Source: an uncultured Prevotella sp. (lineage in GTDB: Bacteria > Bacteroidota > Bacteroidia > Bacteroidales > Bacteroidaceae). From it: DNA of 17,059 nt. The stretch spans positions 1 to 17,059 of the forward strand of contig URYG01000047.1 of assembly GCA_900551985.1 (NCBI GenBank), written 5' to 3'. A model generated the notes under the pieces. The model was not told the origin of the DNA and made no database searches. It saw only the letters and a program-made list of their open reading frames with translations. Position 1 is the first letter of the stretch. Each line of letters begins with the position of its first letter. Below are positions 1-7,535 of the stretch, piece after piece. The position numbers and the translations under genes were made by a program.

Positions 1-1
1 G

Positions 2-367
2 CTGTTGTCTGGGCAGAAGTGTCTTACCGGCGAGAAGGTGCTCGAACTCTTCCAGCAGATAGCCCACCGTGGCGGCGAGGGAGTGAGCCATGCCGTAAGA
101 ATGGTCATCACCCGCGACGGCAAGCTGAAGAGCGTGACGCTGAACGGCGAACCTATCGACCCAGCCAAGAGCTATCGCATAGCTACCCTCGATTATCTTG
201 CCGAGGGCAACGACCAGCTTGTAGCCTTCAAGAGCGGTACCGATGTAGTGGCTCCTAAGGCGAAGGAGAACAATGTGCGCTACATCATCATGAACTATCT
301 CCGTGAGATGAAGGATCAGGGCAAGGTAGTGGAATCAAGAATAGAAGGCCGCTGCGTAGTAGAATAG
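2..367 (+). CDS. 5'-nucleotidase C-terminal domain protein (5' end cut by window)
   Basis: The frame is open from position 2, so the true start lies left of the window; the TTG at position 5 is not a believable start. About 121 residues remain, ending at a TAG stop. The visible segment resembles the end of the 5'-nucleotidase C-terminal (substrate-binding) domain of UshA-like enzymes: GGEGVSHAVRMVI, then a strand with DGKLKSVTLNGEPIDP, then SYRIATLDYLAEGNDQ, which matches the family's 'Y.va..dfla.GgDg' region, and a final helix. This domain positions the nucleotide base while the metal centre sits in the other domain. The next gene encodes that metallophosphatase domain, so the two gene products probably act together on nucleotides or a related phosphoester in the periplasm. 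A separate C-terminal-domain gene in front of a metallophosphatase gene is common in Bacteroidales. The domain call is good; the substrate is not known. Confidence 0.8.
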   Translation: MLSGQKCLTGEKVLELFQQIAHRGGEGVSHAVRMVITRDGKLKSVTLNGEPIDPAKSYRIATLDYLAEGNDQLVAFKSGTDVVAPKAKENNVRYIIMNYLREMKDQGKVVESRIEGRCVVE

Positions 368-382
368 GGGGAACGAAGGTTT

Positions 383-403
383 CCGGGGATTTGCAATCCC
401 CGG
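383..403 (+). other. Perfect stem-loop between the two nucleotidase genes
   Basis: CCGGGGATT and AATCCCCGG pair perfectly (9 bp) around a 3-nt loop, TGC. No T-run follows, so it is not a standard intrinsic terminator. It lies in the 68-nt gap between the split nucleotidase genes and could be an mRNA processing, stabilising or partial attenuation element. Confidence 0.55.
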
Positions 404-435
404 CAAGCAGATAGACTAACTAAATAAGTACAGAA

Positions 436-1350
436 ATGAAACATACATTATTATATATAGCGCTGGCGCTGGCATCATTTACGCTGCAGCCGGCAACAGT
501 AGAGGCTAAAGTCCAGAAGGATTCCAAGGCCAAGAAGGAGGCAAAGGCGCAGAAGGCTCCAAAGGTAGTGAAGCAGCTCGTGGTGCTCCATACCAACGAT
601 ACCCACTCCTGCGTGATGCCCTACAATCCGAATCTCGCAGATACAGCCATCGCCAACCGTGGAGGCTACCTCCGCCGCGTGGCAATGATCAAGCAGGAGC
701 GCAGTCAGAATCCAGATCTCCTGCTCTTCGACAGTGGCGATTTCTCTCAGGGATCTCCTTACTATTCTCTCTTCAAGGGCGATGTAGAAGTGGGATTGAT
801 GAACGAGATGAAATATGATGCTGCCACCATCGGCAACCATGAGTTCGATTACGGCATGGACAATATGGTGCGTCTTTTCAAGATGGCGAAGTTCCCGATT
901 GTTTGTGCCAACTACGATTTCACCGGCACCGAGCTGGCGGATATCGTGAAGCCATACGTGATATTGCATCGCAAGGGACTCAAGATTGGCGTCTTCGGAC
1001 TGGCTCCGCAGCTAGCCGGCTTGGTGAGCGAGAAGAATTACGGTTGCATCCAGTACCTGGACCCTATCCAGAAGGCGAACGAGATGACAGAGATTCTGAA
1101 GAAGAAGGAGAAGTGTGATGTCATCATCTGCATCTCTCATCTGGGCTGGAATATAGATGGCACGGATGATACCGAGGTGATTGCTGCATCCCGCAATATC
1201 GACCTGGTATTGGGAGGTCACAGCCACAGCCTCTTCCAGACGCTGAAGTATCGGACAGATCTCGATGGCAAGCAGGTGCCAGTAGATCAGAATGGCAAGG
1301 GCGCCATCTGGGTCGGCAAAATGACATTGGATATCGTAAAGAATAAATAA
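436..1350 (+). CDS. Secreted metallophosphatase, N-terminal half of a split 5'-nucleotidase
   Basis: A 304-residue calcineurin-like metallophosphoesterase of the 5'-nucleotidase/UshA group. A signal peptide covers about residues 1-24 (MKHTLLYIALALASFTLQ...VEA), followed by a lysine-rich spacer to about residue 47. The dimetal motifs are all present in order: D55 and H57 in HTNDTH, D102 in DSGDFSQG, N134-H135-E136 in GNHEFDYG, H235 in ISHLGW, and H262/H264 in GGHSHS. The protein stops right after the catalytic domain; the substrate-binding C-terminal domain is encoded by the gene just upstream. It should hydrolyse a nucleotide or similar phosphoester in the periplasm, with two bound metal ions. 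The start at 436 is supported by the signal peptide. The gap to the upstream gene is 68 nt, with no TAnnTTTG element seen, so it is probably co-transcribed with it. The link to the neighbouring polysaccharide locus is likely only positional. Confidence 0.88.
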   Translation: MKHTLLYIALALASFTLQPATVEAKVQKDSKAKKEAKAQKAPKVVKQLVVLHTNDTHSCVMPYNPNLADTAIANRGGYLRRVAMIKQERSQNPDLLLFDSGDFSQGSPYYSLFKGDVEVGLMNEMKYDAATIGNHEFDYGMDNMVRLFKMAKFPIVCANYDFTGTELADIVKPYVILHRKGLKIGVFGLAPQLAGLVSEKNYGCIQYLDPIQKANEMTEILKKKEKCDVIICISHLGWNIDGTDDTEVIAASRNIDLVLGGHSHSLFQTLKYRTDLDGKQVPVDQNGKGAIWVGKMTLDIVKNK

Positions 1351-1378
1351 GGCTCCTTGAAGAAAGGTATATAAACAG

Positions 1379-1409
1379 AAAAAGGCTCCTCGCAATGAGG
1401 AGCCTTTTT
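1379..1409. terminator. Bidirectional intrinsic terminator
   Basis: AAAAAGGCTCCTC (1379-1391) pairs perfectly with GAGGAGCCTTTTT (1397-1409) around the 5-nt loop GCAAT. The A-run and T-run at the two edges make it work in both directions. It lies between the convergent nucleotidase and GH43 genes: 28 nt after the plus-strand stop and 22 nt after the minus-strand stop. Confidence 0.92.
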
Positions 1410-1431
1410 CTGTTTTGATATTTGAAAGTTC

Positions 1432-3102
1432 TTATTCCTTGTTGGAAGAAGCATAGAGGCCGATGCAGGCTCCGATGAAGCCGCCGCTCTTCTGGGTGCT
1501 CAGGTTAGAGGCATCCACGCCCTTGGCAAGAAGCTGCCAGTCGCCGCCTTCCTCGGCATAATAGAAATCATAATATCTGTCATGACCTTCTACCTTCAGC
1601 TTCAGCTTGCCAGCCTTGATTGGGGCAGAGGCGATGGTGACGTTGTTCTTCTCGGCACGGGTCAGGGTAAGCATCAGCTTGCCCTTCTTCATGGTCTTGC
1701 CCAACACGAAGTTGTGATCTTCCTTCTGCAGGAGGGCAATGCCGGCAATCTCCTTGTCGTTGCGAGGAGTGAAGTTGATCTCTGTCTCGGCTGTGAAGGT
1801 GCCGTGTTGCTGACGTGCCCAGATGGCTGACATCGGTTCACGCTTGTAGATATTGCCCGGCAGGAGATTCATGTTCAGCGCATCGTTCTCCACCTTGTAG
1901 CAATCCACAAAGTCGCGGAGGAACATCCAGCGTGGGTTCAGATCCTTCAGTCCGGCTCCGTTGTCTGCCGCATCGAAGGTATCCACGTATGAGAAGTTGC
2001 CCGAGAATTCATTCTTCTCTGCTGGTTTCAGACCAGCCTTCTCGCCTACAGTAGAGATAGGAGTATTCTTGGCAAGAATCTCTGGCCATCCATCCTTCCA
2101 GGTTACCGGCAGGAGATAGGTGTCGCGGCCTGTATTGTACATATCCTCCTCGTAAGGGCGGCAAGCCAGGAATACTGCCCACCAGTTGCCCTTGCCATCT
2201 TCTACGATGTCGGCATGTCCGGCACTGGATACCGGGTCCTTGCGGTTAGGGTCGAGACCTGTGCGCTGGGTGAGGATAGGGTTGTTAGGGCATTCCTCCC
2301 AAGGTCCCATCGGATTTTTGGCACGCAGGATTACCTCGCTGTGCCAGCCGCCTGTACCACCCTCGGCACACATCAGATAATAGAACTTGCCCTTCTTGAA
2401 GAGATGAGGACCCTCAATCCAGATAGGACGAGCCTCTACATGGGTTCCTCCACGGAGAATCTCCTTGAAATCGCCCTTGATGCTGTCGCCCTTCACGTCG
2501 AATTCGAAGCAGCGGATGGCACGCTGACCCTCGTAGTCGGCACCGCCAACCACCGGACCGTTGTGAACGATGTAGCCCTTGCCGTTGTCATCGAAGAAGA
2601 AGCTAGGATCAATGCCGTCTATCTTTCTCAGATAGATAGGTTCGCTCCATCCCTTGGAAGGGTCCTTTGACTTCACGAAGAAGTTGCCGGCACCCACGTT
2701 GGTGGTGATCATATAGAAGGTCTTGTTCTTCTTGTTATAGCTGATGGCTGGTGCGAAGATACCGCCCGAAACGTGCTGTCCCTTCAGAGGTACCTGCGAT
2801 GGACGGGTGAGCACATGCCCGGCAGGAGTCCAGTTTACCAGGTCCTTGCTTGTACTCAGGGGCACACCCGGGAAGAAGGTGAAGGATGAGTTCACCAGAT
2901 AGTAGGTGTCGCCCACACGGCACATAGACGGGTCGGGATAGAAGCCCGCCAGTACAGGGTTGTAATACTGATGCGTCTTGTCGATGCTCACATTGAAACG
3001 GGCATCGTTACCTGCATACTTGAAGTAGCTGAACTGTGCAGTCTGCGCCTGTGCTGCAGCGGCGAGCATCAGGGAGAGGGATAAGGTTGCTAATTTCTTC
3101 AT
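1432..3102 (-). CDS. Secreted GH43 beta-xylosidase / alpha-L-arabinofuranosidase type enzyme
   Basis: 556 residues. The signal peptide is about residues 1-20 (MKKLATLSLSLMLAAAAQAQ), which supports the start at 3102. The GH43 five-blade propeller begins at NPVLAGFYPDPS, where D57 is the predicted general base. D165 in GIDPSFF is the predicted pKa modulator and E230 in WIEGPHLF the predicted general acid. From about residue 365 to the end the sequence looks like the concanavalin-like C-terminal domain common in GH43 beta-xylosidases (W.FLRDF, IYKREPMSAIWARQQ, AGIALLQKEDHNF). The family removes xylose or arabinose from xylan-derived chains; the YPDPS..VNSSF.FFPGVP signature is typical of the xylosidase-like subfamilies, possibly GH43_1. 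With a type I signal and no lipobox, a periplasmic location is likely. It has its own promoter and candidate operator upstream and ends at a strong terminator. The exact specificity cannot be read from sequence. Confidence 0.9.
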   Translation of the reverse strand: MKKLATLSLSLMLAAAAQAQTAQFSYFKYAGNDARFNVSIDKTHQYYNPVLAGFYPDPSMCRVGDTYYLVNSSFTFFPGVPLSTSKDLVNWTPAGHVLTRPSQVPLKGQHVSGGIFAPAISYNKKNKTFYMITTNVGAGNFFVKSKDPSKGWSEPIYLRKIDGIDPSFFFDDNGKGYIVHNGPVVGGADYEGQRAIRCFEFDVKGDSIKGDFKEILRGGTHVEARPIWIEGPHLFKKGKFYYLMCAEGGTGGWHSEVILRAKNPMGPWEECPNNPILTQRTGLDPNRKDPVSSAGHADIVEDGKGNWWAVFLACRPYEEDMYNTGRDTYLLPVTWKDGWPEILAKNTPISTVGEKAGLKPAEKNEFSGNFSYVDTFDAADNGAGLKDLNPRWMFLRDFVDCYKVENDALNMNLLPGNIYKREPMSAIWARQQHGTFTAETEINFTPRNDKEIAGIALLQKEDHNFVLGKTMKKGKLMLTLTRAEKNNVTIASAPIKAGKLKLKVEGHDRYYDFYYAEEGGDWQLLAKGVDASNLSTQKSGGFIGACIGLYASSNKE

Positions 3103-3136
3103 TTTATCTTTTTGTTATTGTTTGGAAATTCTGCTG

Positions 3137-3144
3137 CAAAGTTA
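3137..3144 (-). promoter_or_regulatory. Predicted promoter -7 element for the GH43 gene
   Basis: The minus strand reads TAACTTTGCAGC, a perfect match to the Bacteroidetes TAnnTTTG element recognised by the primary sigma factor. Transcription would start about 5 nt downstream, giving a leader of roughly 30 nt before the ATG at 3102. No good TTTG -33 element is seen, which fits an activator-dependent promoter. Confidence 0.75.
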
Positions 3145-3175
3145 CCTCTTTCCCTGATAATATGCCTTTTGCGGT

Positions 3176-3191
3176 GTAACCAAGACTTTGC
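3176..3191 (-). promoter_or_regulatory. Candidate HTCS operator upstream of GH43
   Basis: The minus strand reads GCAAAGTCTTGGTTAC. It matches 15 of 16 bases of the motif upstream of the GH5 gene and lies exactly 31 nt upstream of TAACTTTG, the same spacing as there. A second GCAAAA copy starts 19 nt after the first. An AraC-type activator site is inferred, with the adjacent HTCS as the obvious binder. Confidence 0.6.
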
Positions 3192-3244
3192 GTCATGTTT
3201 CATGGCGCCCGGATTTGTTACAGATTCTTTTCCGTCTTGTTCAC

Positions 3245-6200
3245 TTAGCCGTTCTGCGCATTGTTCATGTACTCACGAGGCGAGCAGCCATAGAGGTTCT
3301 TGAACATGGTGCTGAAGCTTGCCGCATTGGAGAATCCGCAGGTGTACATCACTTCGGTGATGCTCTGCTTGCCCTCCTTCAGCAGCTTGGCAGCCTGCTG
3401 CAATCGGATGTTGCGGATGAAGCTGTGCGGAGTCTGGTTGGTGAGTTCCTTCATCTTGCGGTGCAGGTGTACTCGGCTGATGCCCACCTTCTGTGCGATG
3501 CTGTCCACGCTGAGGTCGGAATCGCCCAGGTTCTCATTGATGACGTCCATCACGCGCCGCATCAGGTTGTCGTCTGGGGTCTGCATCTCCTTCTGTTCCA
3601 CCTTGTGTTCCTGGCTTTCGTTGCCCGAGAACTTATTGCGCAGGGTGCGTCGTATGGTGAGGAGATTGATGATGGTGCGGCGCAGGATATCCATATTGAA
3701 TGGTTTCAGGATATAGGCATCGGCACCCGTCTCCAGACCTTCCAGCTGGTCTTCCTCACGGCTCTTGGCTGTGAGCAGGATGACCGGCACATCATTGGTG
3801 TTGATGTTTGTCTTGAGCTTTGTACAGAGGGTGTTTCCATCCATCTCCGGCATCATGATGTCGCTGATGATGAGGTCTGGTTTCTTCTTCAGGATTTCAG
3901 AGAGCGCCACCTTGCCGTTCGGGTACGTACGGATCTTGAAGTCGTCGGAGAGTTGGGACTTGAGATATTCCTGGATATCCTCTTCATCCTCCACGATCAC
4001 GATTTCCGACTTGGTTCCCTTGCCAGTCTGCAGGCAGGCAGCAGGAGCGTTGCTGAAATCATTCTCTGTTTCCAACTCCTCCTGTTCCATCTGCTGGATA
4101 TTGGCGAGTTCCTGTGTCTGCTCTTCCTCCACCTTCTGCTCTTCCACGATTTCCTCCGGTTTCAGATGATCCTTGCCCAGTGGGATGCGGATGAGGAATT
4201 CGCTTCCGTGATCAAACTTGCTTCCCTTTTCGCCCTCGTTGTTGCGGGCGGAGATACTGCCATAGTGCAGCTCTACGAGCGAGCGGGTAAGGTCGAGACC
4301 GATGCCGGTACCGATATTGCGGTCGTTAGGGTCGGAAGTACTCTGGTAGAATCGCTGGAAGATGGTTTCCAGCTTGTCTTTCGGGATGCCGATGCCGCTA
4401 TCCTTCACGCTGATGTAGGCATGGTGCCCGGTATGGGTGAGCGAGAGCAGCACATGTCCGCCGGAAGGGGTAAACTTGAAGGCATTGGAAAGAATATTGG
4501 TAATCACCTTGTCGAAGTTGTTGCGGTCTATCCATACAGGCAGTTTTTCGGTATCGTGCTGATACTCGAAGTCGATGTTCTTGGTCATCGCCTGCTGTCT
4601 GAAGAGCTCGTATCCCTCGTTGACGAAAGCCACCATATCTGTTTCGCACATGTGCATCACCATCTGGCCCTTGTCTATCTTGCGGAGGTCCATCATCTGG
4701 TTGATGAGGTGGAGGATACGCTCCGAGTTCTTCCGGATGATCTCGTAGATGCCCTGTCGGTGAGGCTCCTTGTCTTCCTTGATGAGGGAGAGCAGAGGGG
4801 TGATGATGAGGGTAAGCGGCGTGCGGATTTCATGACTGATGTTCATGAAGAACTTGATCTTAGCCTCTCCCAGCTCCTCGGCGTGGATGTGCTGCTGCAG
4901 GGTAAGACGGTCTTCCATCTGTTGCTTGCGATGGCGCAGGTAGAGCATCACCAGCCCGATGAGGATGAGCAGATAGACGAGTTTCGCCCAGATGCTGGCA
5001 TACCAGGCTGGGTGCACGATGACGGTGAATTCCTTGACCGGAGTTTCGTATCCATTGCAGACTGCCTTGATGCGGAATTTGTAATTGCCGGGAGAAAGAT
5101 GGGTGAATGCCAGCTCGTTCTGTCCGAAAGGAGCCATGCGCCATTCCTCGCCGTTGATGCTGTAGGCATAGGAAATCTGCTCCACATTATTATATGTAAG
5201 TGTGGAGAGCTGGATGGTAAACGAGTTGTCTTCGTGCGAGAGATTGAATTCCCGGCTGTTTACTACCCCATCTTCTGTGATGGTATAGAAGCCCGATTCT
5301 GATTTCGGAGTTACGTGCTTGTTGCCGATGATGATACCCGACAATACCACGTTTGCCTGCCAGGGATGCTGCTTCACCTTGTCGGCGTGGAACCAGTTGA
5401 TACCGCCGGTTCCGCCCATCAGGATGATCTTTCCGTCCCACATGGTACAGGTAGCTCCATCTCCGAACTCATTGCTCTGCAATCCGTTTTCGGCAAAGTA
5501 CTTGGTAATGTTGCCGGTATGGGTTGTCAGTTTGTTCAATCCGAAATTACTTCCAATCCAGATGTTTCCCCTGTAGTCTTCGGTGATGCTGGATATGCAG
5601 TTGTCGGTAAGTCCCTCGGCGGTGGTGTAGATCTTCGGCTGGATGCCCTTTTTGAAGTCGTAGCACAGAGCGCCATCTTCTGTTCCGAACCATACCCGGT
5701 TCTTGCTGTCCACGAAGACACAGTGAGAGAAACCGTTCTTGTTCAGACAGTTGACGCCCTTGAAGGTAGAGAGCCAGCTGTTGTTCCTGCGGTCGAGACA
5801 TGCCAGTCCGATGGAGGTAGCAGCGAACACCTGCTTGCCGTCTCTAGAGAGACTCAGCTTGATGACGTAATCGTTGGGCAGTCCGTTGACCTTGATATTG
5901 TTGTCGGCTCCATACTTCGCCTTGTAGTTCCGGGTGCTTCCATCCCTGTTCAGACAGAAGATACCGGCTCCCATGGTAGCAATCCAGATATTGCCTTGAG
6001 GGTCGCATTTGATATCGAAGATACCCATCGATTTGCTGATACCCAGTTCTACGGGGTGGTAATTGCCAGCCGCATCGAGGAATCCCATGCCATCGGTGTA
6101 GGTTCCCACCCATGTGCGTCCCTGCTTGTCTTTGCAGAGAGTCAGGACGGTGGCATTTCCCAGGAGATGCTTCTTTACCTGGCGTGTTTCTATATCAAAC

Positions 6201-7309
6201 AGGTAGAGACCATCCTTGTCGGTTCCTACCCACACCTCATTGCCCTGGTGGGCGCAGAGGCTGCTGACGCTGTTTTCGCCAATCACGTTGCGGTCGCCCA
6301 GTCGGGAACCCATATAGTTGAAGTCGTTCTGTAGGAATCCCTGCATGAAAACGCCTTTCTGCAGCATGCTTATCCAGATATTGCCCTGCTTGTCTTCCAG
6401 GATGCTGGTAACCTTGCTCTTGGCGAGGTTGATGAGTCGGCTGAAGAGCGGATTCTCCTGAGTGAGTCCGGTGCGTGGATCATATACATAGATGCCCAGT
6501 CCGTCGCTTCCGATGAAGAGGCGCCCGTTTCTGCTGATGTAGATATCGTCTATAGGCAGGTTTCCGATAGATGAAATCCTGCTGAAAGTCCGGGTTCCGG
6601 TTTTGAGGATATAGACACCTGCGTTGCGTGTGGCAAGATAGATGTTACCCTGCCTGTCCTGCTGGATATCCTGCGCAGTCAGTCCTTCCGTGCCGGGAAA
6701 ATTAGAGGTGACTTTGCCGTTGGCTTCTCTTCTGTGGAGTTTTCCGTCTTCTCCTACAATCCAGAGTCTTCCCCATTTATCTTCCAGCATCCGTCGGATA
6801 TACTTCAGCTTTTCCACCTTACCCTTCAGGGCATGGCATTCTCCGGCATCCTCTTTGAGGAGCATGATGCCGTAACCGGAAGTGCCGATGAGGACATCCT
6901 TGTTGCGCAGGGGATAGATCTGCGTAACGTATGTGCGGAGTTCCTTGTTCCTGGAATCAAGCATCGGGATGGACTGGAACTGGCAACCGTCAAAATACTG
7001 CAGTGAGTTGTTGGTGCCCACCAGCAACTGTCCGTTGGCTCTTTGCTCAATGCAGTTGATGTAGTTGCTGTTGAGGCCTGGAATCTCCGCACTGTTCTTT
7101 TTCAGCACGGTGAAGTTATAGCCATCGTAGGAGTTCAAGCCGTTACGGGTGGCTATCCAGATGAAGCCATTCGAGTCTTGGAACACCTGGGTGGCGAGGT
7201 TGCTCGAAAGCTGGTTGTCTGTGTTGAATAGTTTGCCGTTCTGTGCCCATGCGAGGGTAGAGAAGAAGCATGCTAAAATCAATATTCCGAATTTTAGTCT
7301 AGATATCAT
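3245..7309 (-). CDS. Hybrid two-component system sensor/regulator (HTCS) of the polysaccharide locus
   Basis: 1354 residues joining sensor kinase and transcription factor in one chain. Order: signal peptide or N-terminal anchor (1-22, ending LAWAQ); two-component-regulator propeller repeats (about 25-640; repeated D..GNIWI and GLYLFD units), forming a periplasmic sensor; a Y_Y_Y domain (about 680-770); one membrane helix (about 773-794); HisKA with the phosphorylated H826 in NISHEIRTP; HATPase_c with N box NILSNAF, G1 DSGIGIP and G2 GTGIGLDL; an acidic Glu/Gln-rich linker (about 1048-1098); a receiver with D1150 in IISDIMMPEMDG; and a C-terminal AraC-type helix-turn-helix (about 1255-1352; ISRVHLHRKMKEL, GFSNAASFSTMF). 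Known members bind oligosaccharides from the target glycan in the periplasm and activate the linked locus. All key residues are intact. It resembles the XynR-type regulators beside Prevotella xylanase genes. It is divergent from GH5 and 142 nt upstream of GH43. Confidence 0.95.
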   Translation of the reverse strand: MISRLKFGILILACFFSTLAWAQNGKLFNTDNQLSSNLATQVFQDSNGFIWIATRNGLNSYDGYNFTVLKKNSAEIPGLNSNYINCIEQRANGQLLVGTNNSLQYFDGCQFQSIPMLDSRNKELRTYVTQIYPLRNKDVLIGTSGYGIMLLKEDAGECHALKGKVEKLKYIRRMLEDKWGRLWIVGEDGKLHRREANGKVTSNFPGTEGLTAQDIQQDRQGNIYLATRNAGVYILKTGTRTFSRISSIGNLPIDDIYISRNGRLFIGSDGLGIYVYDPRTGLTQENPLFSRLINLAKSKVTSILEDKQGNIWISMLQKGVFMQGFLQNDFNYMGSRLGDRNVIGENSVSSLCAHQGNEVWVGTDKDGLYLFDIETRQVKKHLLGNATVLTLCKDKQGRTWVGTYTDGMGFLDAAGNYHPVELGISKSMGIFDIKCDPQGNIWIATMGAGIFCLNRDGSTRNYKAKYGADNNIKVNGLPNDYVIKLSLSRDGKQVFAATSIGLACLDRRNNSWLSTFKGVNCLNKNGFSHCVFVDSKNRVWFGTEDGALCYDFKKGIQPKIYTTAEGLTDNCISSITEDYRGNIWIGSNFGLNKLTTHTGNITKYFAENGLQSNEFGDGATCTMWDGKIILMGGTGGINWFHADKVKQHPWQANVVLSGIIIGNKHVTPKSESGFYTITEDGVVNSREFNLSHEDNSFTIQLSTLTYNNVEQISYAYSINGEEWRMAPFGQNELAFTHLSPGNYKFRIKAVCNGYETPVKEFTVIVHPAWYASIWAKLVYLLILIGLVMLYLRHRKQQMEDRLTLQQHIHAEELGEAKIKFFMNISHEIRTPLTLIITPLLSLIKEDKEPHRQGIYEIIRKNSERILHLINQMMDLRKIDKGQMVMHMCETDMVAFVNEGYELFRQQAMTKNIDFEYQHDTEKLPVWIDRNNFDKVITNILSNAFKFTPSGGHVLLSLTHTGHHAYISVKDSGIGIPKDKLETIFQRFYQSTSDPNDRNIGTGIGLDLTRSLVELHYGSISARNNEGEKGSKFDHGSEFLIRIPLGKDHLKPEEIVEEQKVEEEQTQELANIQQMEQEELETENDFSNAPAACLQTGKGTKSEIVIVEDEEDIQEYLKSQLSDDFKIRTYPNGKVALSEILKKKPDLIISDIMMPEMDGNTLCTKLKTNINTNDVPVILLTAKSREEDQLEGLETGADAYILKPFNMDILRRTIINLLTIRRTLRNKFSGNESQEHKVEQKEMQTPDDNLMRRVMDVINENLGDSDLSVDSIAQKVGISRVHLHRKMKELTNQTPHSFIRNIRLQQAAKLLKEGKQSITEVMYTCGFSNAASFSTMFKNLYGCSPREYMNNAQNG

Positions 7310-7346
7310 TTTATTTATTTTGTTTTGATAGGTTTATTATTTTTTG

Positions 7347-7354
7347 CAAAAATA
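7347..7354 (-). promoter_or_regulatory. Possible -7 element for the HTCS gene
   Basis: The minus strand reads TATTTTTG, matching TAnnTTTG, 37 nt upstream of the HTCS start at 7309. The region is very AT-rich, so a chance match is possible. The 16-nt operator motif is not present 31 nt upstream, so this gene is probably not under the same control. Confidence 0.45.
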
Positions 7355-7456
7355 CTCATTTTTTTGGAAAAATCATCAGAAAAAGGAATGTTTTTACCAC
7401 AAAAGCGGAATAAAACGCCATTTTTTTGTGTGATGTGTCTCAAAATGTAACGTGGC

Positions 7457-7472
7457 GCAAAGTTTTTGAAAC
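7457..7472 (+). repeat. Upstream imperfect copy of the operator motif
   Basis: GCAAAGTTTTTGAAAC matches the main motif at 7489-7504 in 12 of 16 bases and begins exactly 32 nt (about three helical turns) before it. It could be an auxiliary binding site on the same face of the DNA. The T-rich middle makes chance similarity possible. Confidence 0.35.
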
Positions 7473-7477
7473 ACTCG

Positions 7478-7494
7478 CTTTGCTCTCTGCAAAG
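7478..7494 (+). repeat. Short inverted repeat overlapping the GH5 operator
   Basis: CTTTGC (7478-7483) and GCAAAG (7489-7494) form a perfect 6-bp dyad around TCTCT. The right arm is the first six bases of the 16-nt operator motif. A dyad for a dimeric regulator is possible; the other two motif copies do not have the same left arm. Confidence 0.35.
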
Positions 7495-7504
7495 TATTGG
7501 TTAC
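7489..7504 (+). promoter_or_regulatory. Candidate HTCS operator upstream of GH5
   Basis: GCAAAGTATTGGTTAC lies exactly 31 nt before TATCTTTG. Related motifs sit at identical distance before the GH43 promoter (15/16 identical) and the susC promoter (12/16). The placement of its centre near -55 is right for an activator. Binding by the adjacent HTCS is inferred. Confidence 0.65.
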
Positions 7505-7535
7505 TCAGGCTAAAGTGCTATTTTATAAAAAGGAG

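Noticed and set aside
1349..1366. GGCTCCT repeat before the terminator as a second hairpin.
   Set aside because: It shares sequence with the terminator arm but has no good pairing partner nearby; the 1379-1409 hairpin alone explains termination.
3103..3244. A terminator after the HTCS gene.
   Set aside because: Only a short GGCGCC palindrome is present, with no stem plus T-run on the minus strand. Read-through from the HTCS into GH43 cannot be excluded.
3188..5302. A 704-codon open frame on the plus strand opposite the HTCS gene.
   Set aside because: It lies wholly antisense to a clearly conserved HTCS coding region. The translation is rich in Leu, His, Val and Asp without recognisable domains, as expected from a mirrored frame of a low-stop-density gene.
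5315..6334. A 339-codon plus-strand open frame opposite the HTCS propeller domain.
   Set aside because: Same shadow effect: no family signature, no promoter or leader, and the opposite strand encodes a continuous propeller sensor.
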